A stretch of DNA of 64,000 nucleotides from Streptomyces pyxinicus (GTDB lineage: Bacteria > Actinomycetota > Actinomycetes > Streptomycetales > Streptomycetaceae): contig NZ_JANUGP010000003.1 in NCBI RefSeq assembly GCF_024753135.1, positions 124,001 to 188,000 of the forward strand. Reading direction: 5' to 3'. Both the position numbers and the translations under genes were made by a program. Each line of letters starts with the position of its first letter. Position 1 is the first letter of the stretch. The notes beneath the pieces were generated by a model. It was given only the letters and a program-made list of their open reading frames with translations. It was not told where the DNA came from and did no database searches. Below, in pieces: positions 8,567 through 16,421 of the stretch.

Positions 8567-9303
8567 CTACTCCATACCGGTCTTGCCGGGGGTCCAGAAC
8601 GGCTTGGTGATGATGTCGCGGTGGTTCCAGCCACGGTCGCGGACCAGGTGGGCGCGCACGAGCTGGATGGTGCGGGCCTCGCCCGCGAGGTAGGCCGTGC
8701 CCGGTGTGCTCGGGAGGGAGAGGGCCGCGACGCCGGCGACGAGAGGGGCCGAGTTCGCTGCCGGCCGGCCGTGGCGGTGCAGCCATGTGGGGGTGCCTGG
8801 GATGTCGAGCCGATCCTCGGGGGTGTCGACCTCGATCACCGAGTGGACCGGCGTGTCCCGGGTGTTCCCGAGTCCGCGGATCATGGCGCCGAAAGCGACC
8901 TGCGCGGTCTCGTCGCCGACGAACAGATGGTACGAACTGGGCCGGGTCACGAAGGTGCCCCGCGGCTTGAGCAGGTGGACCGCGTCACCCTCCCGCACGT
9001 TCCGTGCCCACCGGGCTCCCGGGCCGTCGCCGTGCGCGCCGGCGTGGTCGAACACCCGTAGTTCGAGGCGCTGCCCGTCGTAGGCCCAGACGAGTAGGTG
9101 CGCAGGGCGCCGGCGAGCCGGTCGACGACGCGGTTGTCCGCGTTCACCTGGATGCGGATCTGCTGGCCCGGGGTGACCTCAAGTCCGGCGATGTCGTCGC
9201 CGGTCAGGGTGATCGCCAGCACGCGGCCACGGGCCACGCCGACGCTGCCGACGGTGGCCGAGGCGAGGATGCAGTCGAGGAGCGGGTCGAGGAGTCGTCT
9301 CAT
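8567..9303 (-). pseudogene. Siderophore-interacting protein (FAD-binding ferric reductase), frameshifted
   Basis: From the ATG at 9303 (GGGAGG upstream) the frame gives about 70 residues of a SIP flavoreductase ending in the FAD motif RTYS. It then loses homology (SGPTTGSAS). The adjacent frame continues correctly as WAYDGQRLELRVFDHAG, then YHLFVGDETAQVAFGAMI (NAD(P)H side) and ends at 8567. One G appears to be missing at about 9090-9095, where TACTCGTCTGG would be expected as TACTCGGTCTGG. It is either a real frameshift mutation or a sequencing error. Intact, the protein would release iron from ferric siderophores in the cytoplasm. Confidence 0.87.
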
Positions 9304-9320
9304 GACGCGGTACCTCCCTC

Positions 9321-10853
9321 TCAGTCCCCGGATCGCCGGGTGCGGTGGGCCGCCCAGGTCATCTCGGCCAGGATCAGGACGGCCACGACCAGTACCAGGG
9401 CAGCGACGACCTTCAGCGCGGTCCCGGCACTGGCGGTGTAGGCGGCGATGACGGCGTCGTGTCGGCCCGGCGCGGCCGCGAGGGCTTCGGCGACGGTGCC
9501 GGGTGTCCTGCCACCGCTCGTCACATCCGGGGTGACCTCGCTGAGGTGACGCGTGAACCGGGCGGTCAGCAGGGTGCCGATGACGGCGACGCCGAGTGCG
9601 CTGCCGAACTCGCGTGTCGTGGACTGCAGACCGCCGGCGACTCCTGCCTGCCGAGGGGGAAGAGCGCCGGATATCGCCGCGGTCAGGGCGGGGACCGAGA
9701 GGGCGGTGCCGGTGCCGACGACGACCAGCCAGCAGGCGTAGACGAGGTAGCCGTGGTGCAGCGCGGTGGCCAGGCCGTAGATGCCGCAGGCGATGACGAC
9801 GAAGGCGACACCGATGACAGTGCGCTGACCGTATCGGCGCACGAGATCCGGCACGAACCGGGCGAGCGCCACGACGGGGATCGTCATGGGCACGACCCCG
9901 AGCCCGGCTTGCAGGACGGTGAACCCGCGGCCGTACTGCATGAGGGAGGCGTTGAGGTAGAAGAACCCGAACATGCCGAAGAAGACGATCAGCATCCCCA
10001 GACTCGCGGCCCGCAGCTCGGGGATCTTGAACAGCCGAGGGTCGAGCAAGGGGTGGGCGACCCTCAGTTCCATGACGGTCCAGGCACCGAAGAGTACGAC
10101 CGCCGCGGCGAAGGAGCCGATCACGAAGGCGCCGGCCCAGCCGCGTTCGGGGCCCTGGGTGATGCCGAGGAGAAGTGCGAGGATCGCGAGCGTCAGGACC
10201 ACCGCGGCGGGGAGGTCGAGGGGGCGGTCATGGCGGGAGCTCCGGGGGGCACCGAGCGCGACCCACAGCGCGCAGCCGGCCGCGATGGGTGCGACGGCGA
10301 TGAAGAGCCAGCGCCAGGAGCCCGCTGACAGGACCGCTCCGCCGCCGACGTTGCCGATGACGCCGCCGATGCCGGTCATCCCCGCCCAGATCGCGATGGC
10401 GCGGGGGCGGCGGGCGGGCTCGGTGGCGTGGATCAGCACGGCCAGGGCGTTGGGAAGCACGCAGGCCGCGCCGATGCCGGTGACGGCACGGCCGATGAGC
10501 ATGACGGGTACGGCGCCCGCCGCCGCGGAGACGACGGAGCCGAGGGCGAAGATCACCAACCCGGCGATCAGCGCGCCTTTGCGGCCGAACCTGTCACCGA
10601 CCGCTCCGGCCGGGATGACCAGGCTGGCGAAGAGGACGACGTAGGCGTCCACGATCCACAGCAGCTGCGAGGCACTCGGGTGCAGCCCGCTCGCGGCCAG
10701 TTTCGGTACCGCGAGGTTGATCGAGGCCACGAATCCGACCACCAGGATCGTGCACACCGAGACGCAGGCCAGCACCCAGCCGGGATGCCTGGCAGGTGTG
10801 TCGATCTCGTGGCTGCCGTCCATGGAGGCGGGCACGGCACGGGTACTGCTCAT
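9321..10853 (-). CDS. MFS transporter, DHA2 (14-TMS) drug-export type
   Basis: 510 aa from the ATG at 10853 (MSSTRAVPASMDGS). An in-frame start at 10991 would add 46 Arg-rich residues and is unlikely. About fourteen hydrophobic segments follow, with MFS motif A GDRFGRKGA in loop 2-3 and DHA2-type motif C-like AVTGIGAACVLPNALAVL. It ends 17 bp before the SIP gene, so both are probably co-transcribed. DHA2 members export drugs or siderophores; the neighbouring SIP gene makes siderophore traffic a reasonable guess. Confidence 0.9.
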   Translation of the reverse strand: MSSTRAVPASMDGSHEIDTPARHPGWVLACVSVCTILVVGFVASINLAVPKLAASGLHPSASQLLWIVDAYVVLFASLVIPAGAVGDRFGRKGALIAGLVIFALGSVVSAAAGAVPVMLIGRAVTGIGAACVLPNALAVLIHATEPARRPRAIAIWAGMTGIGGVIGNVGGGAVLSAGSWRWLFIAVAPIAAGCALWVALGAPRSSRHDRPLDLPAAVVLTLAILALLLGITQGPERGWAGAFVIGSFAAAVVLFGAWTVMELRVAHPLLDPRLFKIPELRAASLGMLIVFFGMFGFFYLNASLMQYGRGFTVLQAGLGVVPMTIPVVALARFVPDLVRRYGQRTVIGVAFVVIACGIYGLATALHHGYLVYACWLVVVGTGTALSVPALTAAISGALPPRQAGVAGGLQSTTREFGSALGVAVIGTLLTARFTRHLSEVTPDVTSGGRTPGTVAEALAAAPGRHDAVIAAYTASAGTALKVVAALVLVVAVLILAEMTWAAHRTRRSGD

Positions 10854-11048
10854 CGTGTGATCCGTTCTGGGGAGTCTTGGTCGCCGGCGGTGCGGCGGCT
10901 TGGGGCGGCGCCGCCGGCGCCGTGGCAAGGAGGTGTCGAGCCGTCGCCCGTGAGCGCGATCCGCCGTGTCGTCGTCGATGGATCGCGGCACTCGACGGTC
11001 AGCCGCCTGACCCGGGGCGGGTGGGCAGGGGAGAGACCTGCGGGCCGG

Positions 11049-11954
11049 TCACTTGGTGGCCCCGTCGGTGTAGGCGCCCGACAGAATGTCCTCGGTCAGG
11101 GTGGGTCCGGTCGGTTCCCAGTTCAGCGTGGCGCGGGTCAGGTCGTTCGATCCGGTCATGCTCTGGCCGAAGAAGTGGCCCACCACGCCGAAGTGCTCGC
11201 GCGCCCGCTCCGGGGCGACCGAGACCACCGGGATCTCCAGGGCCGTACCGATGGCCTCCGCGATGGCCCGCGTCGTGATCGACTCCTCGGCCACCGCGTG
11301 CAGCCGGGTTCCGGCGGGAGCGCCCTCGATGCCGAGCCGGATGAGCCGGGCGGTGTCGGTGCGATGGACGGCGGACCACGCGGCGGTGCCCTCGCCGACA
11401 TAGCCGGAGACGGCCTGCTTGCGTGCCGCCGCGACCAGCCAGTTCACGAAGCCCCAGTCGCCCCGCCCGTGGACCGAAGGGGCGAACCTGGTCACGATGG
11501 CGCGCACCCCGCGCTCGGCGTGGTCCAGAGCGAGGTTCTCGCTGCCCCCGCGGTCCGATCCCGGACCGACCTCCGGAGAGGCGTCGGTCTCCAGCACCGA
11601 ACGCTCCTTGACGATGCCGGAAAGGCCGTTCGCGATCGAGAACGCCTTCCCCGTACCCGCGAGCACCTCCAGCATCGCCTCGACGGCTGCCCGCTCGGTG
11701 CGGTCGTTCTCCTCCGGGTTGCCCCAGTCGTGCTTGTTGGCCAGGTGTACGACGGCATCGGCCTCGCGTGCACCCGCGCGCAGCGAGTCGAGGTCGTCGA
11801 GATCGCCACGCAGTGCGGTGGCTCCCTTGGCGGTCAGCTCGTCGGCCGCGGCCTGCGAGCGGGCCAGTCCCACCACCTTGTGGCCGGCTGACAGCAGTTC
11901 GCCGACGGTGGCGGAACCGATCCACCCGGTCGCTCCAGTGACAAAGACGCGCAT
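11049..11954 (-). CDS. NAD(P)-dependent extended SDR / epimerase-like oxidoreductase
   Basis: 301 aa starting at the ATG at 11954, which sits 10 bases after GGAGG; an ATG at 11963 is too close to the same site. The Rossmann motif VTGATGWIGS opens the protein. The rest resembles NAD-dependent epimerase/dehydratase proteins (ADAVVHLANK, VTRFAPSVHGRGD, RTDTARLIRLGIEG). The classical YxxxK pair is not obvious, so it may be an atypical SDR. It is divergent from a TetR gene with a 55-bp palindromic operator in between, which probably controls it. Confidence 0.87.
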   Translation of the reverse strand: MRVFVTGATGWIGSATVGELLSAGHKVVGLARSQAAADELTAKGATALRGDLDDLDSLRAGAREADAVVHLANKHDWGNPEENDRTERAAVEAMLEVLAGTGKAFSIANGLSGIVKERSVLETDASPEVGPGSDRGGSENLALDHAERGVRAIVTRFAPSVHGRGDWGFVNWLVAAARKQAVSGYVGEGTAAWSAVHRTDTARLIRLGIEGAPAGTRLHAVAEESITTRAIAEAIGTALEIPVVSVAPERAREHFGVVGHFFGQSMTGSNDLTRATLNWEPTGPTLTEDILSGAYTDGATK

Positions 11955-12035
11955 GTCTGCCATTCCTCCCAGCCCCGTGGGGCACTGATCGCACGGAATC
12001 CCTGAGCACGGGTCGTCCGTCTGCGGACAGCACAA

Positions 12036-12090
12036 TTACTGGACACCGTGCACCGTAAAGTTAACAGTAACGGTGCACGGTGTCCAGCAA
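12036..12090. promoter_or_regulatory. Long palindromic TetR operator between SDR and tetR genes
   Basis: Two 21-base arms (12036-12056 and 12070-12090) are inverted repeats with one mismatch; the core GGACACCGTGCACCGT is perfect. A 13-base spacer contains GTTAAC. On the minus strand the left arm lies between a possible -35 and a -10-like TAATTG (12033-12038) of the SDR gene. On the plus strand the right arm precedes a -10-like TAGAGT (12094-12099). One bound TetR dimer pair could therefore silence both genes. Confidence 0.75.
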
Positions 12091-12106
12091 AGGTAGAGTC
12101 GGTGCA

Positions 12107-12673
12107 ATGAACGAGAATGAGACCCGCGTCGGCAGGCCGCGGAGCGAAGCCGCGCGAGCATCCGTGCTCCACGCCGTTGACGACCTGCTCATCGAGGAGG
12201 GGTACGCCGCGATGAGCATGAAGGGCATCGCGGCACGAGCCGGCGTCTCGCGGCAGACCGTGTACCGGTGGTGGTCCACCAAGGCTGAGATCCTGTTCGA
12301 GGCCAGCGTCCTCGACGCGGTGCAGGAGCTGGCGGTGCCCCCCGCGGAGACCGCTCTCGACGAGCTGGTGTCCTACCTCCAGGCCCTCGCGGAGTTCCTG
12401 ACCGAGTCTCCTGCCGGGGCGGCGTACCGGGCGCTGCTCGGCGAGGCTCAGCACGACAGGGAGGTGGCGAACCTGATCGCTTCCAGGGACGTCGTGAACG
12501 AGAGCGCGAAAACCGTCATCGAGCGAACGGTCCGATCACCCGTGATCGGCCTTGAGCAGGCGAGTGCCGAGCTGGTTGGGCCCCTGTTCTTCGCCGTCCT
12601 CAGCGGCCGCGGCACGGCCTCGCTCGACCTCCGCTCACTCGCCCAGCGGTTCCTCGGCGCGGCGAGCCGGTAG
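12107..12673 (+). CDS. TetR-family transcriptional regulator
   Basis: 188 aa from the ATG at 12107 (MNENETRVGRPRSE). The N-terminal HTH is MKGIAARAGVSRQTVYRWWSTK (about residues 36-57), preceded by the basic GRPR segment. The C-terminal ligand domain resembles TetR_C proteins with an FLTESPAGAAYRALLGE helix. The -10-like TAGAGT only 7 bases before the ATG suggests a leaderless mRNA. It is divergent from the SDR gene and probably autorepressed through the operator at 12036-12090. Confidence 0.92.
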   Translation: MNENETRVGRPRSEAARASVLHAVDDLLIEEGYAAMSMKGIAARAGVSRQTVYRWWSTKAEILFEASVLDAVQELAVPPAETALDELVSYLQALAEFLTESPAGAAYRALLGEAQHDREVANLIASRDVVNESAKTVIERTVRSPVIGLEQASAELVGPLFFAVLSGRGTASLDLRSLAQRFLGAASR

Positions 12674-12712
12674 GCCCGGCCGGGTGGGACGGGGCAGACG
12701 TGCCGCTCCGTC

Positions 12713-13303
12713 TCAGTCGCTCGGGCCGAGAACCCGCGCGAGCGCGTCGAGGGTCACGTCGACGATGGCGCGCAGCTGCTCCGTGCTCGTTCCGGCTCTG
12801 CTCATGACGGCGAGGGACTGGTTCACGGCCGCAAGGTGGGCCGCGAAGGACTCGGCCGCCTCGTCGTGCAGCCGGCCCGCCTTCAGCGCGGTGCGCAGCC
12901 GGGTGTGCTGGAGGCCGATCGCCTCCCGTGCGCGCGCCGCGACGCTCGCGCTCAGCACCGGGGTCGCCATGACGGTCTGGGCCACCAGGCATCCGTCGGG
13001 CAGCTCGGGGTCCGCGATGCGTTCCAGCGTGACGTCGAAGAACGCCCGCGCGGCCGCCAGGGGCCGGTCGGCGGCGCAGGACAACGCGGCGTCGTACTTG
13101 TCTCCGTACCGCGCGGTGTAGCGCTCCAGGCAGCGCAGGAAGAGCGTGTCCTTGTCGCCGAGGGAGGAGTAGATCGAGCTGCGGTTGAGCCCGGTCGCCC
13201 GGGACAGGTCGTCCAGCGACGTGTCCGCGTAGCCGGCCCGCCAGAACTGGGTCATCGCGGCGTCGAGCGCCGTGGCGATGTCGAACTGCTTCCTGCCCGC
13301 CAT
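12713..13303 (-). CDS. TetR-family transcriptional regulator
   Basis: 196 aa from the ATG at 13303, nine bases after GGAGGG; the longer frame from 13381 includes that site and is unlikely. The HTH (DTSLDDLSRATGLNRSSIYSSLGDKDTLF, about residues 26-54) is of the AcrR/YcdC type. The C-terminal part resembles TetR_C regulators of oxidoreductases and hydrolases. It faces the hydrolase gene at 13453 across the palindrome at 13367-13396, which it very likely binds. Confidence 0.92.
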   Translation of the reverse strand: MAGRKQFDIATALDAAMTQFWRAGYADTSLDDLSRATGLNRSSIYSSLGDKDTLFLRCLERYTARYGDKYDAALSCAADRPLAAARAFFDVTLERIADPELPDGCLVAQTVMATPVLSASVAARAREAIGLQHTRLRTALKAGRLHDEAAESFAAHLAAVNQSLAVMSRAGTSTEQLRAIVDVTLDALARVLGPSD

Positions 13304-13366
13304 GCCGCGCATCCCTCCTGCTCCGCCTTCGTGGTGGAGGCCATCCTCCCTGGTGGAGGCCATTTT

Positions 13367-13396
13367 CCCATCTTGAACCAATCAGTTCAAGATGGG
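13367..13396. promoter_or_regulatory. TetR operator with both divergent -35 boxes
   Basis: A perfect inverted repeat, CCCATCTTGAAC-caatca-GTTCAAGATGGG. Each arm carries TTGAAC, which can serve as the -35 box of one of the two divergent genes; on the minus strand GAAAAT follows 17 bases later as a -10. Binding of the adjacent TetR would block both promoters. Confidence 0.72.
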
Positions 13397-13452
13397 CTAG
13401 GGTGAAAGCGAGAGCAGACCGCCGGCACACCTCACACCAGTGGAGGAGAGTC

Positions 13453-14386
13453 ATGAACGACCCCGCGAGCGGCCCCCACGTCCCCGGCAACCCGGTCCGC
13501 GGCCTGCCGCTGCCCGACCTGGCCGGCTTCACCCACCGTTGGGTCGACGCGGGCGGCGTCCGCCTGCACGCGGTCGAGGGCGGCCGGAGGGACGGTTGGG
13601 CCGTCGTGCTGCTCGCCGGGTTCCCGCAGACCTGGTGGGCATGGCGCAAGGTGATGCCGTACCTGGCCGACCGATGCCATGTCATCGCGCTCGACCTGCC
13701 GGGCCAGGGCCACTCCGAACGCCCGGACATCAGCTATGACACGCACACGGTCGCCGCGCATGTCCATGCCGCGGTCGAGGCGCTCGGAGTCTCGGCATAC
13801 TGGCTGGTCGCCCACGACATCGGCGCGTGGGTCGCCTTCTCTCTCGCCCTGAAGTACCGGAACCGGTTGCGCGGCCTGGCACTGCTCGACGCCGGCATCC
13901 CGGGCATCACCCTCCCCGACGCCATTCCGACCGACCCCGAACAGGCCTGGAAGACCTGGCACTTCGCCTTTCACCTCGTGCCCGACCTGCCCGAGGCACT
14001 GCTCGCCGGCCGCGAACGGGAGTACGTCGGGCTGGTTCCTGAGGGCCAAGACCTTCTCCGTCGGCACCTTCGACGACGCCGAGGTCGACCGGTACGCCGC
14101 GTCCGTGGCCGCCGACGGCGGTCTCCGCGCCTCCCTGGCCTACTACCGGCACGCGGCCGAGTCGGCGCGGAAGAACCACGAAGCGCTGGACCACCAGCGC
14201 CTGACGCTCCCGGTTCTCGGGATCTCCGGCAGCCACGGCTCCATCCCCGACATGGCGGCTTCCCTCAGCCCGTGGGCCGACCACGCCACCGGGATCGTCG
14301 TGCCGGACACCGGACACTTCATCCCCGACGAACAGCCCGGTGCCGTCGCCGCCGCACTGACCGACTTCATCACCGCAGGCCGTTGA
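13453..14386 (+). pseudogene. Alpha/beta hydrolase (epoxide-hydrolase-like), frameshifted
   Basis: From the ATG at 13453 (GGAGGAGAG upstream) the protein reads correctly to EREYVG (about 14030): FPQTWWAWRKVMPYLAD, the nucleophile elbow AHDIGAW with Asp in the nucleophile position, and the cap start. After GGG at 14029-14031 the homologous frame is +1: GWFLRAKTFSVGTFDDAEVDRY, then the catalytic-His segment DTGHFIPDEQPG, ending at 14386. One extra G explains it. The oxyanion motif usually written HGFP reads AGFP here, so the His was already lost. It is probably inactive unless the frameshift is a sequencing error. Confidence 0.87.
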
Positions 14387-14443
14387 GACCGGTGGCTACT
14401 CCGCCTTGGTCCGCTCCGCGGGTCACGAGGTGAGGGTCCTGGG

Positions 14444-15292
14444 TCAGGGCCCCACCCGCCGCCAGTCCGTGACGGGGCCGGGGATCGTGTGGTCCGTAGG
14501 GGTGACCCAGAAGGCTTCGCCCAGCTCAGGGCTGAACTGGGCGCCGGTCCGGCCGTCCCCGGAGGAGCGGCCGGTGAGACGCCGGCCTATCCAGGGGAGG
14601 AGGTACTGGCGGGCGAAGCGCGCGTCGGCGACCCGGCGGGTCAGCCAGCCCGGCGGGAGCGTGGCCGGCATCGGGACGTGCCAGTCGCTGTCCTCGGCCG
14701 CGTGGCCGAGTGTCTGCCACACCGCCTCGGCCACCCGTCGGTGGCCCTCCGCCGTCAGGTGCAGCCGGTCCACGTCCCACATCCGGGGGTCGGCCAGCGC
14801 GGGCGCCCCGTACAGGTCGACGACGAGGGCGCCGTGCCGGGCGGCCAGCTCGTCCACGTGGGCGAACAGCTCCTCCATGCGCGGCCGGAACCGCTCCAGC
14901 ACCGGGCCCTGCCGGCCGGGGCTGCGCATGAGCACGAGCTGCCCGCAGGAGGGGGTGAGCCGTTCCACCGCCTCGGTCAGCAGGCCCTTGACCCGCCCCA
15001 TGTCGCACTTGGGGCGGAGGGTGTCGTTGAGGCCGCCGACCAGGGTCACGACGTCGGCTTTCAGGGCCGCCGCGACGCCCACCTGCTCCTCGACGATCTG
15101 CCCGATCAGCTTCCCGCGCACGGCGAGGTTGGCGTACCGGAAGCCGGGCGAGCGGGCCGCCATCCGGGTGGCGAGCAGGTCGGCCCAGCCCCGGTAGGAA
15201 CCGTCGGGCAGCAGGTCCGACATGCCCTCGGTGAAGGAGTCGCCGACCGCGACCAGGCTGGCGTACGGGGGAGGTGCGGGATTCGTCTGCAT
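14444..15292 (-). CDS. SGNH/GDSL-family hydrolase
   Basis: 282 aa. Block I AVGDSFTEGMSD supplies the catalytic Ser near residue 18, block III GGLNDTLRP the oxyanion Asn, and block V DRLHLTAEGH the Asp-x-x-His pair. No signal peptide is visible, so it is a cytoplasmic esterase/lipase-like enzyme. The last 70 residues (WLTRRVADARFARQYLLPWIGRRLTG) form a basic tail often found in actinobacterial SGNH proteins. Substrate unknown. It is convergent with the frameshifted hydrolase. Confidence 0.9.
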   Translation of the reverse strand: MQTNPAPPPYASLVAVGDSFTEGMSDLLPDGSYRGWADLLATRMAARSPGFRYANLAVRGKLIGQIVEEQVGVAAALKADVVTLVGGLNDTLRPKCDMGRVKGLLTEAVERLTPSCGQLVLMRSPGRQGPVLERFRPRMEELFAHVDELAARHGALVVDLYGAPALADPRMWDVDRLHLTAEGHRRVAEAVWQTLGHAAEDSDWHVPMPATLPPGWLTRRVADARFARQYLLPWIGRRLTGRSSGDGRTGAQFSPELGEAFWVTPTDHTIPGPVTDWRRVGP

Positions 15293-15401
15293 GGCGACAG
15301 CGATGGTATCCCGGCCACATACCCGCCGGTCGGTCGCCCCGGTCCGCCCGGCACAAGCAGCCCGTGGCCGGCTCGGTGTCAGCCCGTGGCCTGGCTCGGC
15401 G

Positions 15402-16421
15402 TCAGTTCGGGGTCCGCTGCCCGAACAGCTCCCGCAGCACGTCCTCCATCGTCACCAGGCCCGCCAGCCGGCCGTCCCCGCCGAGGACCGCCGCCACATG
15501 CGTACGGCTGCCCCGCATCGCGGTGAGCACGTCGTCCAGCGGGGTCTGCTCGCGCACCCGGGGGATCGGCCGCATGTCCCGGAGCCGGAACGGCACGTCG
15601 TGCGGGGAGGCGTCCAGCGCGTCCTTGATGTGCAGGTAGCCCGCGATCCGGCGGCCGGAGTCGACCACCGGGAACCGGGAGAAACCCGACTCGGCCGACA
15701 GCCCCTCCAACTGTTCCGGGGTGACGCCCACTCGCGCGTAGACCACCCGCTCCAGCGGCACCACCACGTCCCGCACCGGCCGGCTGCCCAGCTCCAGGGC
15801 GTCGTGCAGCCGCTCCTGGGCCCGGTCGTCGATCAGCCCGGCCTCGCTGGCGTCCTTGACGATCTCGGCCAGTTCGGTGTCCGTGAACGTCGCCGCCACC
15901 TCGTCCTTCGCCTCCACGCGCAGCAGCTTCAGCAGCCCGTTCGCGAACGCGTTCACCGTGAAGATCACCGGACGCAGCGCCCGGGACAGGGCGACCAGCG
16001 GCGGCCCGAGCAGCAGCGCGCTGCGCACCGGCTCCGCGAGGGAGATGTTCTTCGGGACCATCTCGCCCAGCAGCATGTGCAGATAGGTCGCCAGGGTCAG
16101 GGCGATCACGAAGGACACCGCGTGCCCCGCGCCCGAGGGCACGCCCAGCGCGTGGAACACCGGCTCCAGCAGATGTGCGATGGCCGGCTCGGCGACCACG
16201 CCGAGGACCAGGGTGCACAGCGTGATGCCGAGCTGGGCGGCGGCCAGCAGCGCCGACACGTGCTCAAGACCCCACAGCACGCTCCTGGCCCGCCGGTCGC
16301 CCTCCTGGGCGAGGGGCTCGACCTGCGAGCGGCGCACCGAGATCAGCGCGAACTCGGCGCCCACGAAGAAGGCGTTGACGACCAGGGTCGCCAGACCGAT
16401 CAGCAGCTGTACGGCGGTCAT
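15402..16421 (-). CDS. CNNM (DUF21)/CBS-domain membrane protein, HlyC/CorC-like
   Basis: 339 aa. The N-terminal DUF21/CNNM membrane domain (about residues 1-190) has three to four hydrophobic segments, including LLIGLATLVVNAFFVGAEFALI and the conserved GEMVPKNISLAEP. A CBS pair follows (about residues 210-335). The C-terminal CorC transporter-associated domain of the neighbouring paralogue is absent. CNNM proteins are linked to Mg2+/Co2+ export. Its ATG overlaps the stop of the longer paralogue by 4 bp, so the two are translationally coupled and may act as a hetero-oligomer. Confidence 0.9.
   Translation of the reverse strand: MTAVQLLIGLATLVVNAFFVGAEFALISVRRSQVEPLAQEGDRRARSVLWGLEHVSALLAAAQLGITLCTLVLGVVAEPAIAHLLEPVFHALGVPSGAGHAVSFVIALTLATYLHMLLGEMVPKNISLAEPVRSALLLGPPLVALSRALRPVIFTVNAFANGLLKLLRVEAKDEVAATFTDTELAEIVKDASEAGLIDDRAQERLHDALELGSRPVRDVVVPLERVVYARVGVTPEQLEGLSAESGFSRFPVVDSGRRIAGYLHIKDALDASPHDVPFRLRDMRPIPRVREQTPLDDVLTAMRGSRTHVAAVLGGDGRLAGLVTMEDVLRELFGQRTPN

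Noticed and set aside
10853..10991. Longer MFS protein starting at 10991
   Set aside because: The added 46 residues are Arg-rich (SLPRRRRRRPKPPHRRRP) and unlike a membrane-protein N-terminus; the ATG at 10853 gives a normal one.
12674..12712. Terminator between the two convergent TetR genes
   Set aside because: Only weak 5-bp stems are found, below the quality of the hairpins at 38206, 42717, 46775 and 52792.
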